From: Lachnospiraceae bacterium
Lineage (GTDB): Bacteria; Bacillota; Clostridia; Lachnospirales; Lachnospiraceae
NCBI GenBank assembly: GCA_900757145.1
Contig: CAAEMT010000060.1
Coordinates: 1-18,955, forward strand
Reading direction: 5' to 3'
DNA length: 18,955 nt
Made by a program: the position numbers and the translations under genes
Part shown: one piece after another, positions 6,153 through 14,475 of the stretch
Position numbering within the stretch: the stretch's first letter is position 1
Layout: each line of letters opens with the position of its first letter
The notes under the pieces: model-generated
Told to the model about the DNA's origin: nothing
Seen by the model: only the letters and a program-made list of their open reading frames with translations
Database searches by the model: none

Positions 6153-7379
6153 ATGGAACAGAAAAAACTGGAGGATTATTATGTAATCCGGGATAACAAA
6201 AAGCTGCGCTTTGGTTATACGACGGGATCATGCGCGGCGGCTGCCGCAAAGGGCGCAGCACAGATGCTTTTGTCTGGAAAAGAAGTGCGCACAGTGCAGC
6301 TTATGACTCCGAAGGGGATTCTTCTGACGCTATCACTTCTCGATACTGTAATAGAAAAAAACGCCGTTACATGCGCGGTAAAAAAGGATGGAGGAGATGA
6401 TCCTGATACGACACATGGACTGCTGATTTATGTAAAAGCAGAAAAACAGGAGTTTTGTGATATTCCGGAAACTGCGTTTGCAGACGGAGGAGTGATACTT
6501 GATGGCGGAGAAGGAGTAGGCCGCGTGACGAAGCCGGGGCTTTCGCAGCGTCCCGGGCAGGCAGCGATCAATCGTGTGCCGCGGCAGATGATCTTTCAGG
6601 AAGTTCAGACGGTTATGAAGAAGTATGGATATACAGGGAGTCTCCGTATCACAGTTTTTGTCCCTGAGGGCGAAGAGAGGGCGAAGCGCACGTTCAATCC
6701 GCGGCTTGGTATTGTCGGGGGGATATCGATTCTTGGCACATCGGGAATCGTAGAGCCGATGAGTGAACGGGCGCTGATTGAGAGTATCCGGCTTGAAATG
6801 AGTCAAAGACATGCGCTTGGAGATGAGTATTTACTCGTGACGCCGGGAAACTATGGAGCACAGTATTTGCAGGATCATATGACTCTTCCGTTTGAACGCG
6901 CTGTTAAATGCAGCAATTACTTTGGAGAGACGATTGATATGGCAGTTGATATGGGAGTTAAGGGGATTCTTTTTGTTGCCCATATTGGTAAGCTGGTCAA
7001 ACTTGCGGCTGGAATTATGAATACACATTCACACAGTGCAGATGCGAGGATGGAAATACTGGCGTCCAATGCTGTTCGGGCAGGCGCAGGACTGGACTGC
7101 GCGCGTGAGATCCTTGACTGTACAATGACAGATGAAGCACTTCGCATCCTGCAGCAGCATGGGGTATTGCAGGAAACAATAAAGGAGATCATGGATCGGA
7201 TACAGTTTTATCTGGATCACCGGTCTTATGAGCAGATATTGCTTGGAGCTGTCATGTTTTCCAATGAGTTCGGTTTTCTCGGACAGACGAAGGGCGCAAA
7301 AAAACTGACTGCCCTTTTGGAGGGATCATCAAAGGAAAGAGACGAATGTCAGGCATACGCTGAAACACATGGGTGTTAG
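6153..7379 (+). CDS. cbiD: Cobalt-precorrin-5B (C1)-methyltransferase CbiD
   Basis: CbiD transfers a methyl group from S-adenosylmethionine to C1 of cobalt-precorrin-5B in the anaerobic corrin pathway. The N-terminal LRFGYTTGSCAAAAAKGA (residues ~18-35) and the central GIVGGISILGTSGIVEPMS (~186-204) are family hallmarks, and about 408 residues is near the usual ~370-400. I chose ATG 6153, with AGAAGGG (6138-6143 region) about 9 nt upstream. A GTG at 6129 in frame would add eight residues but has no good ribosome binding site. It is the first gene behind the riboswitch leader, so its transcription sets the level of the whole operon. A 60-nt gap with a small hairpin follows before cbiF. Confidence 0.95.
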   Translation: MEQKKLEDYYVIRDNKKLRFGYTTGSCAAAAAKGAAQMLLSGKEVRTVQLMTPKGILLTLSLLDTVIEKNAVTCAVKKDGGDDPDTTHGLLIYVKAEKQEFCDIPETAFADGGVILDGGEGVGRVTKPGLSQRPGQAAINRVPRQMIFQEVQTVMKKYGYTGSLRITVFVPEGEERAKRTFNPRLGIVGGISILGTSGIVEPMSERALIESIRLEMSQRHALGDEYLLVTPGNYGAQYLQDHMTLPFERAVKCSNYFGETIDMAVDMGVKGILFVAHIGKLVKLAAGIMNTHSHSADARMEILASNAVRAGAGLDCAREILDCTMTDEALRILQQHGVLQETIKEIMDRIQFYLDHRSYEQILLGAVMFSNEFGFLGQTKGAKKLTALLEGSSKERDECQAYAETHGC

Positions 7380-7400
7380 ACTTAAAATAAGACAGTAAGG

Positions 7401-7419
7401 CTGCCGGAGGGTACGGCAG
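7401..7419 (+). other. Small intercistronic hairpin between cbiD and cbiF
   Basis: CTGCCG (7401-7406) pairs with CGGCAG (7414-7419) around a 7-nt loop. No T-run follows, so it is not a terminator. It could affect mRNA processing or stability in this otherwise very tight operon, but nothing proves a function. Confidence 0.35.
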
Positions 7420-7439
7420 AGAAAAGGAAAGGAGAAAAT

Positions 7440-8204
7440 ATGATACATTTTGTTGGCGCAGGACCGGGAGCTCCTGATCTGATCACAGTAAGAGGAAAAA
7501 AGTATCTGGAGGAGGCGGATGTGATCATATATGCCGGATCACTTGTAAATCCGCAGCTTCTCGCATATGCAAAAGAATCCTGTCAGATATACAACAGCGC
7601 AAAAATGACGCTGGAAGAGGTTATTGATGTCATGGAAAAGGCAGAAGGAGAAGGAAAGACAACGGTGAGGCTGCATACAGGCGATCCGTGCATTTATGGG
7701 GCGATCCGTGAACAGATGGATATTCTGGATGAAAAGGGAATTGCATACGATTCCTGTCCAGGTGTCAGCGCTTTCTGCGGAGCGGCAGGCGCGCTGAATC
7801 TGGAGTATACGCTTCCGGATATTTCACAGAGCGTTATTATTACACGGATGGAGGGAAGGACACCTGTTCCTTCAAAGGAAAGTATTCAGTCTTTTGCTGC
7901 GCACCATGCGACGATGGTCGTATTCTTAAGTACGGGAATGCTGGAAGAACTCTCAAAAAGGCTGATTGAGGGCGGTTACAGCGCAGATACGCCTGCTGCG
8001 ATCGTTTATAAGGCAACGTGGCCGGATGAGAAGAAGTTTATTTGTACAGTTGGGACGCTTGCACAGACAGCGGCAGAAAATAATATTACAAAAACAGCGT
8101 TAATGATTATCGGAGAGGCGGTACAGGCAGCGCATTATGACAGGTCAAAACTGTATGATCCGGCTTTTACAACGATGTTTCGTCAGGGGACAGACCGAGA
8201 ATAA
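7440..8204 (+). CDS. cbiF: Cobalt-precorrin-4 C11-methyltransferase CbiF (CobM-type)
   Basis: A tetrapyrrole methylase that methylates C11 of cobalt-precorrin-4 with S-adenosylmethionine. The 254-residue length is typical. The N-terminal glycine loop VGAGPGAPDL (residues ~5-14) and the second signature HTGDPCIYGA (~79-88) form the cofactor site of this fold. EGRTPVP at ~145-151 is characteristic of the CbiF/CobM subgroup. ATG 7440 is preceded by AAAGGAAAGGAG. The 12-nt spacing to cbiG, with a strong ribosome binding site in between, fits one transcript. Confidence 0.95.
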   Translation: MIHFVGAGPGAPDLITVRGKKYLEEADVIIYAGSLVNPQLLAYAKESCQIYNSAKMTLEEVIDVMEKAEGEGKTTVRLHTGDPCIYGAIREQMDILDEKGIAYDSCPGVSAFCGAAGALNLEYTLPDISQSVIITRMEGRTPVPSKESIQSFAAHHATMVVFLSTGMLEELSKRLIEGGYSADTPAAIVYKATWPDEKKFICTVGTLAQTAAENNITKTALMIIGEAVQAAHYDRSKLYDPAFTTMFRQGTDRE

Positions 8205-8216
8205 GGAGAGAATGAG

Positions 8217-9332
8217 ATGGCGCCAGATCATATGACTGATACACGGCGATTGCAGAAAACGTCCGTCAGACAGCTTTCCGTCATATGTTTCAGCCTTACG
8301 GGTTGGGCAACGGGATGCAGGCTTGCAGAGAAAATGCGTGCCTTTGGATATGAGGTATCTCTGGAGGGAAAAAGCCGCTATCTTCCTGAGAGCATCGAAG
8401 AGAGTCTTTCAGACTGGACGAAGAGACAATTTTCTTTTGCGCAGGGCATCATATTTATAGGAGCCTGCGGAATAGCGGTGCGCAGTATTGCCCCGTTTGT
8501 CGCATCGAAAACGTGCGATCCAGCGGTACTTGTGATCGATGAATGCGGTTCGTATGTGATCTCTCTTTTATCCGGTCATCTGGGCGGAGCGAATGAGCTT
8601 GCGCTGAAAGCGTCAGAGGCGCTCGGCGCTTTGCCTGTCATTACAACGGCAACAGACTTGCATGACCGCTTTGCGGTGGATGTATTTGCAAAAAAAAATG
8701 GCTGCGCAATCTTTCATATGAAAGCTGCAAAAGAAGTTTCTGCAGCGCTGCTTGCTGGTAAAAAGGTCGGGTTCTACAGTGAATACCCTTGGAACGGCGC
8801 GCTGCCGGAAGGTCTGGTAGAATGCGGCAGGGACGCAAAAGCGGCTGAAGGGGAAGGGAGCGATGGCTTTTCTCTTGGGATTGCTGTGACGATACACAAA
8901 AGCTGCCTGCCGTTTGCGTCTACCGTACAGGTGGTTCCAAAGACTGTAGCGCTTGGCATGGGATGCCGAAGAGGACGGGAAAAAGAAGCTGTCTGTGATG
9001 CGGCGCAGGCGGCGCTTTTGGAGAATGATATTTATGAGGAGGCAGTATTTGCACTGGCAAGTCATGAACTGAAAAAAGATGAGGAGGGGCTACAGTTTCT
9101 CGCGGACAAACTAGGAGTACCTTTCTATACGTATACTGCACAGGAGCTTCTCGACACACAGGGAGAGTTTGAGCCTTCCGCTTTTGTAGAGAAAGTAACA
9201 GGTGTTGACAATGTGTGTGAGCGCAGCGCAGTGCATGCGTGCGGAGACGGTATGCTGATATCAAAAAAACATGGATGGGGCGGTGTGACAACAGCCGTTG
9301 CAGAAAAAGAATGGAGGATTCATTTTGAGTAA
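8217..9332 (+). CDS. cbiG: Cobalt-precorrin-5A hydrolase CbiG
   Basis: CbiG opens the delta-lactone of cobalt-precorrin-5A and releases the extruded C20 fragment as acetaldehyde, the step unique to the anaerobic ring contraction. The N-terminal domain carries IGACGIAVRSIAPF (~81-94) and LLSGHLGGANELA (~117-129), both diagnostic. A variable middle part follows, and the C-terminal domain begins with VALGMGCRRG (~243). The length of 371 residues is normal. ATG 8217 lies 8 nt after AAGGAG at 8203-8208, which overlaps the cbiF stop. The ATG at 8212 is out of frame. The 3' end overlaps the cbiH start by 8 nt. Confidence 0.95.
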   Translation: MAPDHMTDTRRLQKTSVRQLSVICFSLTGWATGCRLAEKMRAFGYEVSLEGKSRYLPESIEESLSDWTKRQFSFAQGIIFIGACGIAVRSIAPFVASKTCDPAVLVIDECGSYVISLLSGHLGGANELALKASEALGALPVITTATDLHDRFAVDVFAKKNGCAIFHMKAAKEVSAALLAGKKVGFYSEYPWNGALPEGLVECGRDAKAAEGEGSDGFSLGIAVTIHKSCLPFASTVQVVPKTVALGMGCRRGREKEAVCDAAQAALLENDIYEEAVFALASHELKKDEEGLQFLADKLGVPFYTYTAQELLDTQGEFEPSAFVEKVTGVDNVCERSAVHACGDGMLISKKHGWGGVTTAVAEKEWRIHFE

Positions 9333-10059
9333 AATATATGTAGTGGGAATCGGACCGGGATCGTATGATCAAATGACGGGCAGAGCAATCCGTGCTCTTG
9401 AATGCAGTGATGTGATTATCGGATATACAGTTTATGTCGATCTTGTAAGGGAGCATTTTGCAGGGAAAGAATTTATGACAACCCCGATGCGAAAAGAGGT
9501 AGATCGCTGTGTGCTTGCTTTTGAGGAGGCAAAAAAGGGGCGTAACGTCTCTATGATATGCAGCGGCGATGCCGGAGTATACGGTATGGCTGGTCTGATG
9601 TATGAGGGGGGAGAAGATTATCCAGAGGGAGAGCTTGAGATTATTCCGGGAGTGACGGCAGCAACCGGCGGAGCGGCGGTGTTGGGGGCTCCTTTGATTC
9701 ATGATTTTTGCCTGATCAGTTTAAGTGATCTGCTGACGCCCTGGGAAAAGATAGAAGCAAGGCTTCTGGCTGCCGCACAGGCAGATTTTGTTGTATGTAT
9801 CTACAATCCGTCCAGCAAAAAGAGACATGACTATCTGCAAAGAGCGTGTGATCTTCTGATGCGCCACAAGTCACCCGATACAGTGTGCGGTATTGTATCG
9901 CAGATCGCAAGAGAGGGAGAGCAGGCATCTATTATGTCGCTTCGCGAGCTTCGTGATGCGCAGGTAGATATGTTTACTACGGTGTTTGTAGGAAACTCAC
10001 AGACAAAGGAACAAAATGGAAAGATGGTAACGCCGAGAGGCTACCGGATGGAAAGGTGA
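9325..10059 (+). CDS. cbiH: Cobalt-factor III / precorrin-3B C17-methyltransferase CbiH (CobJ-type)
   Basis: This tetrapyrrole methylase methylates C17 and drives ring contraction to cobalt-precorrin-4. The glycine loop VVGIGPGSYDQMT (~6-18) and CSGDAGVYGMAG (~79-90) are the two methylase signatures. IYNPSSKKR near residue 155 is typical of the CobJ/CbiH group. I chose the TTG at 9325 because GGAGG (9313-9317) lies 7 nt upstream and the product begins MSKIYVVGIGPG, as in relatives. A farther TTG at 9298 would add nine residues without support. The start overlaps the end of cbiG by 8 nt, and the rare start codon may limit translation. No 4Fe-4S extension is seen. Confidence 0.93.
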   Translation: MSKIYVVGIGPGSYDQMTGRAIRALECSDVIIGYTVYVDLVREHFAGKEFMTTPMRKEVDRCVLAFEEAKKGRNVSMICSGDAGVYGMAGLMYEGGEDYPEGELEIIPGVTAATGGAAVLGAPLIHDFCLISLSDLLTPWEKIEARLLAAAQADFVVCIYNPSSKKRHDYLQRACDLLMRHKSPDTVCGIVSQIAREGEQASIMSLRELRDAQVDMFTTVFVGNSQTKEQNGKMVTPRGYRMER

Positions 10060-10063
10060 GATC

Positions 10064-12034
10064 ATGTATCGCGTAATCATATTTGCTGGAACAACAGAAG
10101 GATATGAGCTGTGCCGTTTTCTGCGTAAACACCGTGTTGCGGCGCTTGCATGTGTTGCGACGGAATACGGGGGCAGGTCGGTTGAAGCAGATGAGTGCCT
10201 GCATGTCCGCACCGGCCGTCTCTCCTGTGAAGCGATGACAGAGATGTTTTTAGAGGAAAAGCCTCAGCTTGTTCTGGATGCGACGCATCCGTATGCAGCG
10301 GAAGTGACGGAAAATATTAGATTGGCATGTGAAAAGTCCGATATAACGCGTATCCGTGTGCTCCGTGATGCAGGCGACTGTGAAGGAGACGCTGTATGTG
10401 TTGCCGATGCAAAAGAAGCGGCAGAATATTTGAAGAGTACGACGGGCAGTGTTCTTTTGACTACAGGAAGTAAAGAACTGCCTGCGTTTACATGCATACC
10501 GGATTATGAAAGCAGACTGTATGCGCGTGTGCTGTCACTGCCGTCTGTTCTGGAGGAATGCAGGGCATACGGCTTCGAAGGAAAGCATTTGATCGGGATG
10601 CAGGGTCCTTTTTCAACGGAGTTAAATATTGCGATGTTGCGCCAGTTTTCATGCAGGTATCTTGTGACAAAAAACACAGGACGGGCAGGAGGCTTTGAGG
10701 AGAAGCTTGAAGCGGCGCGTGCATGCGGCGTTGTGCCTGTTATTATAGGAAGACCAATCCGTGAAGACGGAGTCTCTGTCTCGGAGTGTAAAAAACTTTT
10801 AATGGAGCGTTTTTCTCTTACGCGGATGCAGCAGGTAACGTTGCTTGGGATCGGTATGGGAAACAGCGCTACTATGACCGCTGCTGGGCAGGAGGCGCTT
10901 TCACAGGCGGAGCTTTTGATTGGGGCGCGGCGTATGACGGATGCGGTCAGACTTCCGCATCATGTTGTTGTAAATGAGTATGCAGGTGAGAAAATAGCGT
11001 CATACATAGAAGAGCATCCGCAGTATGAAAGGATTGTTGTAGCGCTTTCAGGAGATGTTGGGTTCTTTAGCGGAGCAAAGAGACTGTTAGAGATTCTGCC
11101 GAGAGATACACGCGTTATCTGCGGTATTTCTTCGGTTGCATATTTTATGGCAAAAATCGGAATGTCGTGGGATGATGCAAAGATAGTAAGCGCGCACGGA
11201 AGAGAAGCAAATCTCATATCGGATATCCGCTATAACGAAAAGACATTTGCTATTCTCGGAACGGAAACAGCTGTTGCAGAGCTTGCATGTGAGCTTACAC
11301 AGTACGGGATGCAAGACGTGCTTTTGTATGTGGGAGAAGATCTGTCATATGAGTCAGAGCGCATATTTGAAAAGCCTGCCGCAGAGCTTACAGATTACCG
11401 TGGCAGCAGCTTAAGCGTTGTCTGTGCGTATAATCCGAAAGCGATGGCTTATCCTGCTACACATGGCGTACCGGATGAGGAATTTATGCGTGGAAAGGCG
11501 CCGATGACAAAAGAGGAGGTTCGCACCGTTTCTCTTGCAAAGCTCGGTCTTACGGAGGATTCTGTATGCTGTGATGTGGGAGCAGGTACGGGTTCTGTTG
11601 CGGTGGAAATGGCGCTGCGGGCGATAAAGGGCAAAGTATTTGCCGTAGAAAAAAAGGAAGACGCGCTCGCACTCTTAAAAGAGAATAAGAAAAAGTTTGC
11701 CGTACCGAATATGGAGATCATAGCGGGGAGGGCTCCGGAAGCGTTGTATAAGCTGCCGCCCTGTACGCATGCCTTTATCGGAGGTTCTTCAGGAATGCTT
11801 GAGGAAATCATAGAGGTCCTGACGGACAAAAATCAAAATATCCGCATTGTGATCAATTGTATCACACTGGAAACGCTCTCTGAGGCACTTGCGGCGATAA
11901 AGAGATTTGCTTTTACGAAGACGCAGATTGTGCAGCTTAGTGTTTCACGCGCGAAAACAGCAGGAGCGTATCACATGATGATGGGAGAAAATCCTATTTA
12001 TATTATTACATGTCAGAAGGGAGAAGCACTATGA
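10064..12034 (+). CDS. cbiJET: CbiJ-CbiE-CbiT triple fusion
   Basis: Three cobalamin enzymes are joined in one 656-residue chain. Residues ~1-250 are the cobalt-precorrin-6A reductase CbiJ (CobK): the Rossmann start IIFAGTTEG, DATHPYAAEV and GMQGPFSTELN are diagnostic. Residues ~255-465 are the methylase CbiE (LLGIGMGNSATMT, ALSGDVGFFSGA), which methylates C5. Residues ~475-656 are CbiT (GKAPMTKEEVRT, SAM site CDVGAGTGSVAVEMAL from ~503, GGSSGMLEEI), which methylates C15 and decarboxylates C12. These steps are consecutive or nearly so, so the fusion may pass intermediates between domains. CbiE-CbiT (CobL-like) fusions are well known; adding CbiJ in front is less common. ATG 10064 follows cbiH after 4 nt; the end overlaps cbiA by 4 nt (ATGA). 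Confidence 0.95.
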   Translation: MYRVIIFAGTTEGYELCRFLRKHRVAALACVATEYGGRSVEADECLHVRTGRLSCEAMTEMFLEEKPQLVLDATHPYAAEVTENIRLACEKSDITRIRVLRDAGDCEGDAVCVADAKEAAEYLKSTTGSVLLTTGSKELPAFTCIPDYESRLYARVLSLPSVLEECRAYGFEGKHLIGMQGPFSTELNIAMLRQFSCRYLVTKNTGRAGGFEEKLEAARACGVVPVIIGRPIREDGVSVSECKKLLMERFSLTRMQQVTLLGIGMGNSATMTAAGQEALSQAELLIGARRMTDAVRLPHHVVVNEYAGEKIASYIEEHPQYERIVVALSGDVGFFSGAKRLLEILPRDTRVICGISSVAYFMAKIGMSWDDAKIVSAHGREANLISDIRYNEKTFAILGTETAVAELACELTQYGMQDVLLYVGEDLSYESERIFEKPAAELTDYRGSSLSVVCAYNPKAMAYPATHGVPDEEFMRGKAPMTKEEVRTVSLAKLGLTEDSVCCDVGAGTGSVAVEMALRAIKGKVFAVEKKEDALALLKENKKKFAVPNMEIIAGRAPEALYKLPPCTHAFIGGSSGMLEEIIEVLTDKNQNIRIVINCITLETLSEALAAIKRFAFTKTQIVQLSVSRAKTAGAYHMMMGENPIYIITCQKGEAL

Positions 12035-13410
12035 AGCTTCCAAGAGTACTTTTCAGCGCATGCTCCAGTGGAAGCGGAAAAACACTGATCACCTGCGGCT
12101 TTTTACAGGCGCTCAAAAACAGGGGGATAGAACCTGCTTCCTTTAAGTGCGGTCCCGATTATATTGATCCTATGTTTCACGAGCGCGTGATCGGGACGAG
12201 AGCTTCGAACCTCGATACTTTTTTTGCGCCGCCTCAGTTTGTCCGTTATCTTTTGGAAGAAAATGCAAAGGGCTGTGAGATAGCGGTGATAGAAGGTGTA
12301 ATGGGCTATTACGACGGAGTGGGGGGAGTGACGCACAAAGCGAGCGCATATGACGTGGCATGTGTGACGGATACTCCGGTTCTTCTGCTCGTAAACAGCG
12401 CAGGAATGAGCGGCTCTCTGGCGGCGTGCATAAAAGGTTTTGTGGAGTATGAAAAAGACAGCCGAATACGCGGCGTAATTTTCAATCAAATGTCTCCGAT
12501 GCTGTATCCGAGAATGAAGACACTTGTAGAAGAACGCACGGGAATTCAGGTTTTCGGGTATGTTCCAAAGCTTAAGGATTGTGTGCTGGAAAGCCGGCAT
12601 CTTGGTCTTATAATGCCGCAGGAGATTCCGGCTCTTTTAGAAAAGCTGAATGAGCTTGCGTATATTCTGGAGGACACGCTCGATATAGACGGTATTCTCA
12701 GCCTTGCAGGGAAAGCGTCTGAGCTGGCCGAGGAGGAAGATCCTGTAAAAATAAAGGATACAGTAAAAGAAAAAACAGTTCGTATCGGTGTGGCATATGA
12801 TGCGGCTTTTTGTTTTTTTTATAAAGATAATTTTCGCCTTCTGCATCGGATGGGAGCCGAATTTATTACTTTTTCTCCGCTTGAAGATGAGAGGCTGCCA
12901 GAGGGGTTAGACGGACTTTTGCTGTACGGCGGATACCCTGAGCTGCATGCGAAAAGACTGGAAGAAAACACTTCCATGCGTGAGAACGTTCGCAAGGCGA
13001 TTGCAGACGGTATGCCGTGTATGGCGGAGTGCGGAGGCTTTATGTATCTGCATGAGGAAATGGAAGATATGGAAGGAAAGCCTCATGCGATGGCAGGCGT
13101 GATAGAGGGACGCGCATTTAAGACGGACAGGCTGTCTCGTTTTGGGTATATCACGCTTAAAAAAAATCAGGACGACAGATTCGGAGAGATTCCGGCGCAT
13201 GAATTCCACTATTTCGACTCTACCAGCAACGGCGCAGCTTATCATGCGCAAAAGCCGGGAAGCACCAGGGGGTGGGACTGCATACACGAGGAAAAACGGC
13301 TGTTTGCAGGCTTTCCTCATCTGTATTATTACGGCAATTCTGCTGTGCCGGAGGAATTTTTACATCAGTGTGTATGCTATAAAAAAGAGAGGTCAGGAAA
13401 AAACGTATGA
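12031..13410 (+). CDS. cbiA: Cobyrinate a,c-diamide synthase CbiA
   Basis: CbiA uses ATP and glutamine to amidate the a and c carboxyls of cobyrinate. The N-terminal dethiobiotin-synthetase-like domain has the P-loop FSACSSGSGKT (~8-18). The C-terminal class I glutamine amidotransferase domain has the nucleophile Cys334 in MAECGGFMYLHEE, and a His in PAHEFHYFDS. The length of 459 residues is typical. ATG 12031 overlaps the previous stop as ATGA with AAGGGAG 7 nt upstream. A start at 12010, which would add seven residues, is less likely. It too ends with ATGA overlap, into cbiB. Confidence 0.95.
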   Translation: MKLPRVLFSACSSGSGKTLITCGFLQALKNRGIEPASFKCGPDYIDPMFHERVIGTRASNLDTFFAPPQFVRYLLEENAKGCEIAVIEGVMGYYDGVGGVTHKASAYDVACVTDTPVLLLVNSAGMSGSLAACIKGFVEYEKDSRIRGVIFNQMSPMLYPRMKTLVEERTGIQVFGYVPKLKDCVLESRHLGLIMPQEIPALLEKLNELAYILEDTLDIDGILSLAGKASELAEEEDPVKIKDTVKEKTVRIGVAYDAAFCFFYKDNFRLLHRMGAEFITFSPLEDERLPEGLDGLLLYGGYPELHAKRLEENTSMRENVRKAIADGMPCMAECGGFMYLHEEMEDMEGKPHAMAGVIEGRAFKTDRLSRFGYITLKKNQDDRFGEIPAHEFHYFDSTSNGAAYHAQKPGSTRGWDCIHEEKRLFAGFPHLYYYGNSAVPEEFLHQCVCYKKERSGKNV

Positions 13411-14369
13411 AATATACTGCATTTGCACTTCTTGCAGGCTTTGTATTAGATATGCTCTTCGGAGATCCGAGATGGCTGTATCATCCGGTTTGTGTGATAG
13501 GAAATTTTATTGCCGCGCTTGAAAAACGTATCCGGAGCATATTTCCTAAATCAAAAAAAGGTGAGCTGTGGGGAGGCACGTTTGAGACCGCGCTTGTATG
13601 CATTGCATGCGGCATAGTCCCGTATGCAGTGCTTCGGATACTGTATGATGTGAGTCCGGCTGCCGGATTTTTGCTGGAAACATTCTGGTGTTATCAGCTT
13701 CTTGCGGCAAACTCCTTGAAAAAGGAGAGTATGCACGTATTTGACCGGCTGAAAAACGGGACATTGGATGAGGCGCGATATGCAGTCTCTATGATTGTGG
13801 GACGTGATACGCAGTCCCTTTCAAAAGAGGCTATTATCCGCGCGGCAGTCGAGACTGTTGCTGAAAATACATCGGACGGAGTCGTGGCGCCGATGTTTTT
13901 TATGGCAATAGGAGGCGCGCCGCTTATGTTTTTATATAAAGGTATAAATACAATGGATTCGATGCTTGGCTACAAAAATGAAAAATATCTTTATTTTGGA
14001 CGGTGCGCTGCGAAGCTTGATGATCTGGCAAATTATGTTCCGGCGCGTCTATCTGCGTGGCTGATGATCCTTGCGGCGCCTTTTGTCAGACTGGATGCAA
14101 AAGAGGCAATGAGGATATACAAAAGGGACAGGAGAAACCATGCCAGTCCGAATTCTGCGCAGACAGAATCAGTGATGGCCGGCGCGCTTCATATCCAGCT
14201 TGCAGGAGATGCGTGGTATTTTGGGAAGTTGTATAAAAAGCCAACAATCGGGGATCCTATCCGTCCGGTACAGACAGAGGATATTCAAAGAGCCGGACAT
14301 CTGTTGTACGCAGCGTCTGCATTGACAGCAATTGTGTTTGCCGGAATACGGATTTTATTCTTTTTTTGA
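13407..14369 (+). CDS. cbiB: Adenosylcobinamide-phosphate synthase CbiB
   Basis: A membrane enzyme that joins adenosylcobyric acid with (R)-1-amino-2-propanol O-phosphate, the product of CobD. It has 320 residues with several hydrophobic helices. Signatures are FGDPRWLYHPVCVIG (~18-32), VGRDTQSL (~131-138), ETVAENTSDGVVAP (~149-162) and HASPNSAQTESVMAG in the last third. The start is fixed by the ATGA overlap with cbiA. It is followed by a 106-nt gap, the longest inside the cbiF-cbiC part of the operon, in which I see no gene and no terminator. Directly behind it comes cobD, which supplies its substrate. Confidence 0.95.
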   Translation: MKYTAFALLAGFVLDMLFGDPRWLYHPVCVIGNFIAALEKRIRSIFPKSKKGELWGGTFETALVCIACGIVPYAVLRILYDVSPAAGFLLETFWCYQLLAANSLKKESMHVFDRLKNGTLDEARYAVSMIVGRDTQSLSKEAIIRAAVETVAENTSDGVVAPMFFMAIGGAPLMFLYKGINTMDSMLGYKNEKYLYFGRCAAKLDDLANYVPARLSAWLMILAAPFVRLDAKEAMRIYKRDRRNHASPNSAQTESVMAGALHIQLAGDAWYFGKLYKKPTIGDPIRPVQTEDIQRAGHLLYAASALTAIVFAGIRILFFF

Positions 14370-14475
14370 GAAATCAAACATTTATGCAAGAGTGATACGA
14401 CTATTGGCGTCAGGAAAATATATTGATTGCCGGAGTCGGAAAAAGAGATACATACAGTGAAATGGGAGAAGCGAA

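Noticed and set aside
7401..7419. Terminator between cbiD and cbiF
   Set aside because: The hairpin has six pairs but no T-run, and splitting the operon here would not fit the tight downstream gene arrangement.
8920..9702. A long minus-strand open frame of about 260 codons
   Set aside because: It lies antisense to cbiG and cbiH, both with clear family motifs; its translation is Ser/His/Leu/Arg-rich with no recognisable domain and no ribosome binding site.
12103..12600. Minus-strand open frame of about 165 codons
   Set aside because: It is antisense to the cbiA P-loop domain and has low-complexity composition, typical of a shadow frame.
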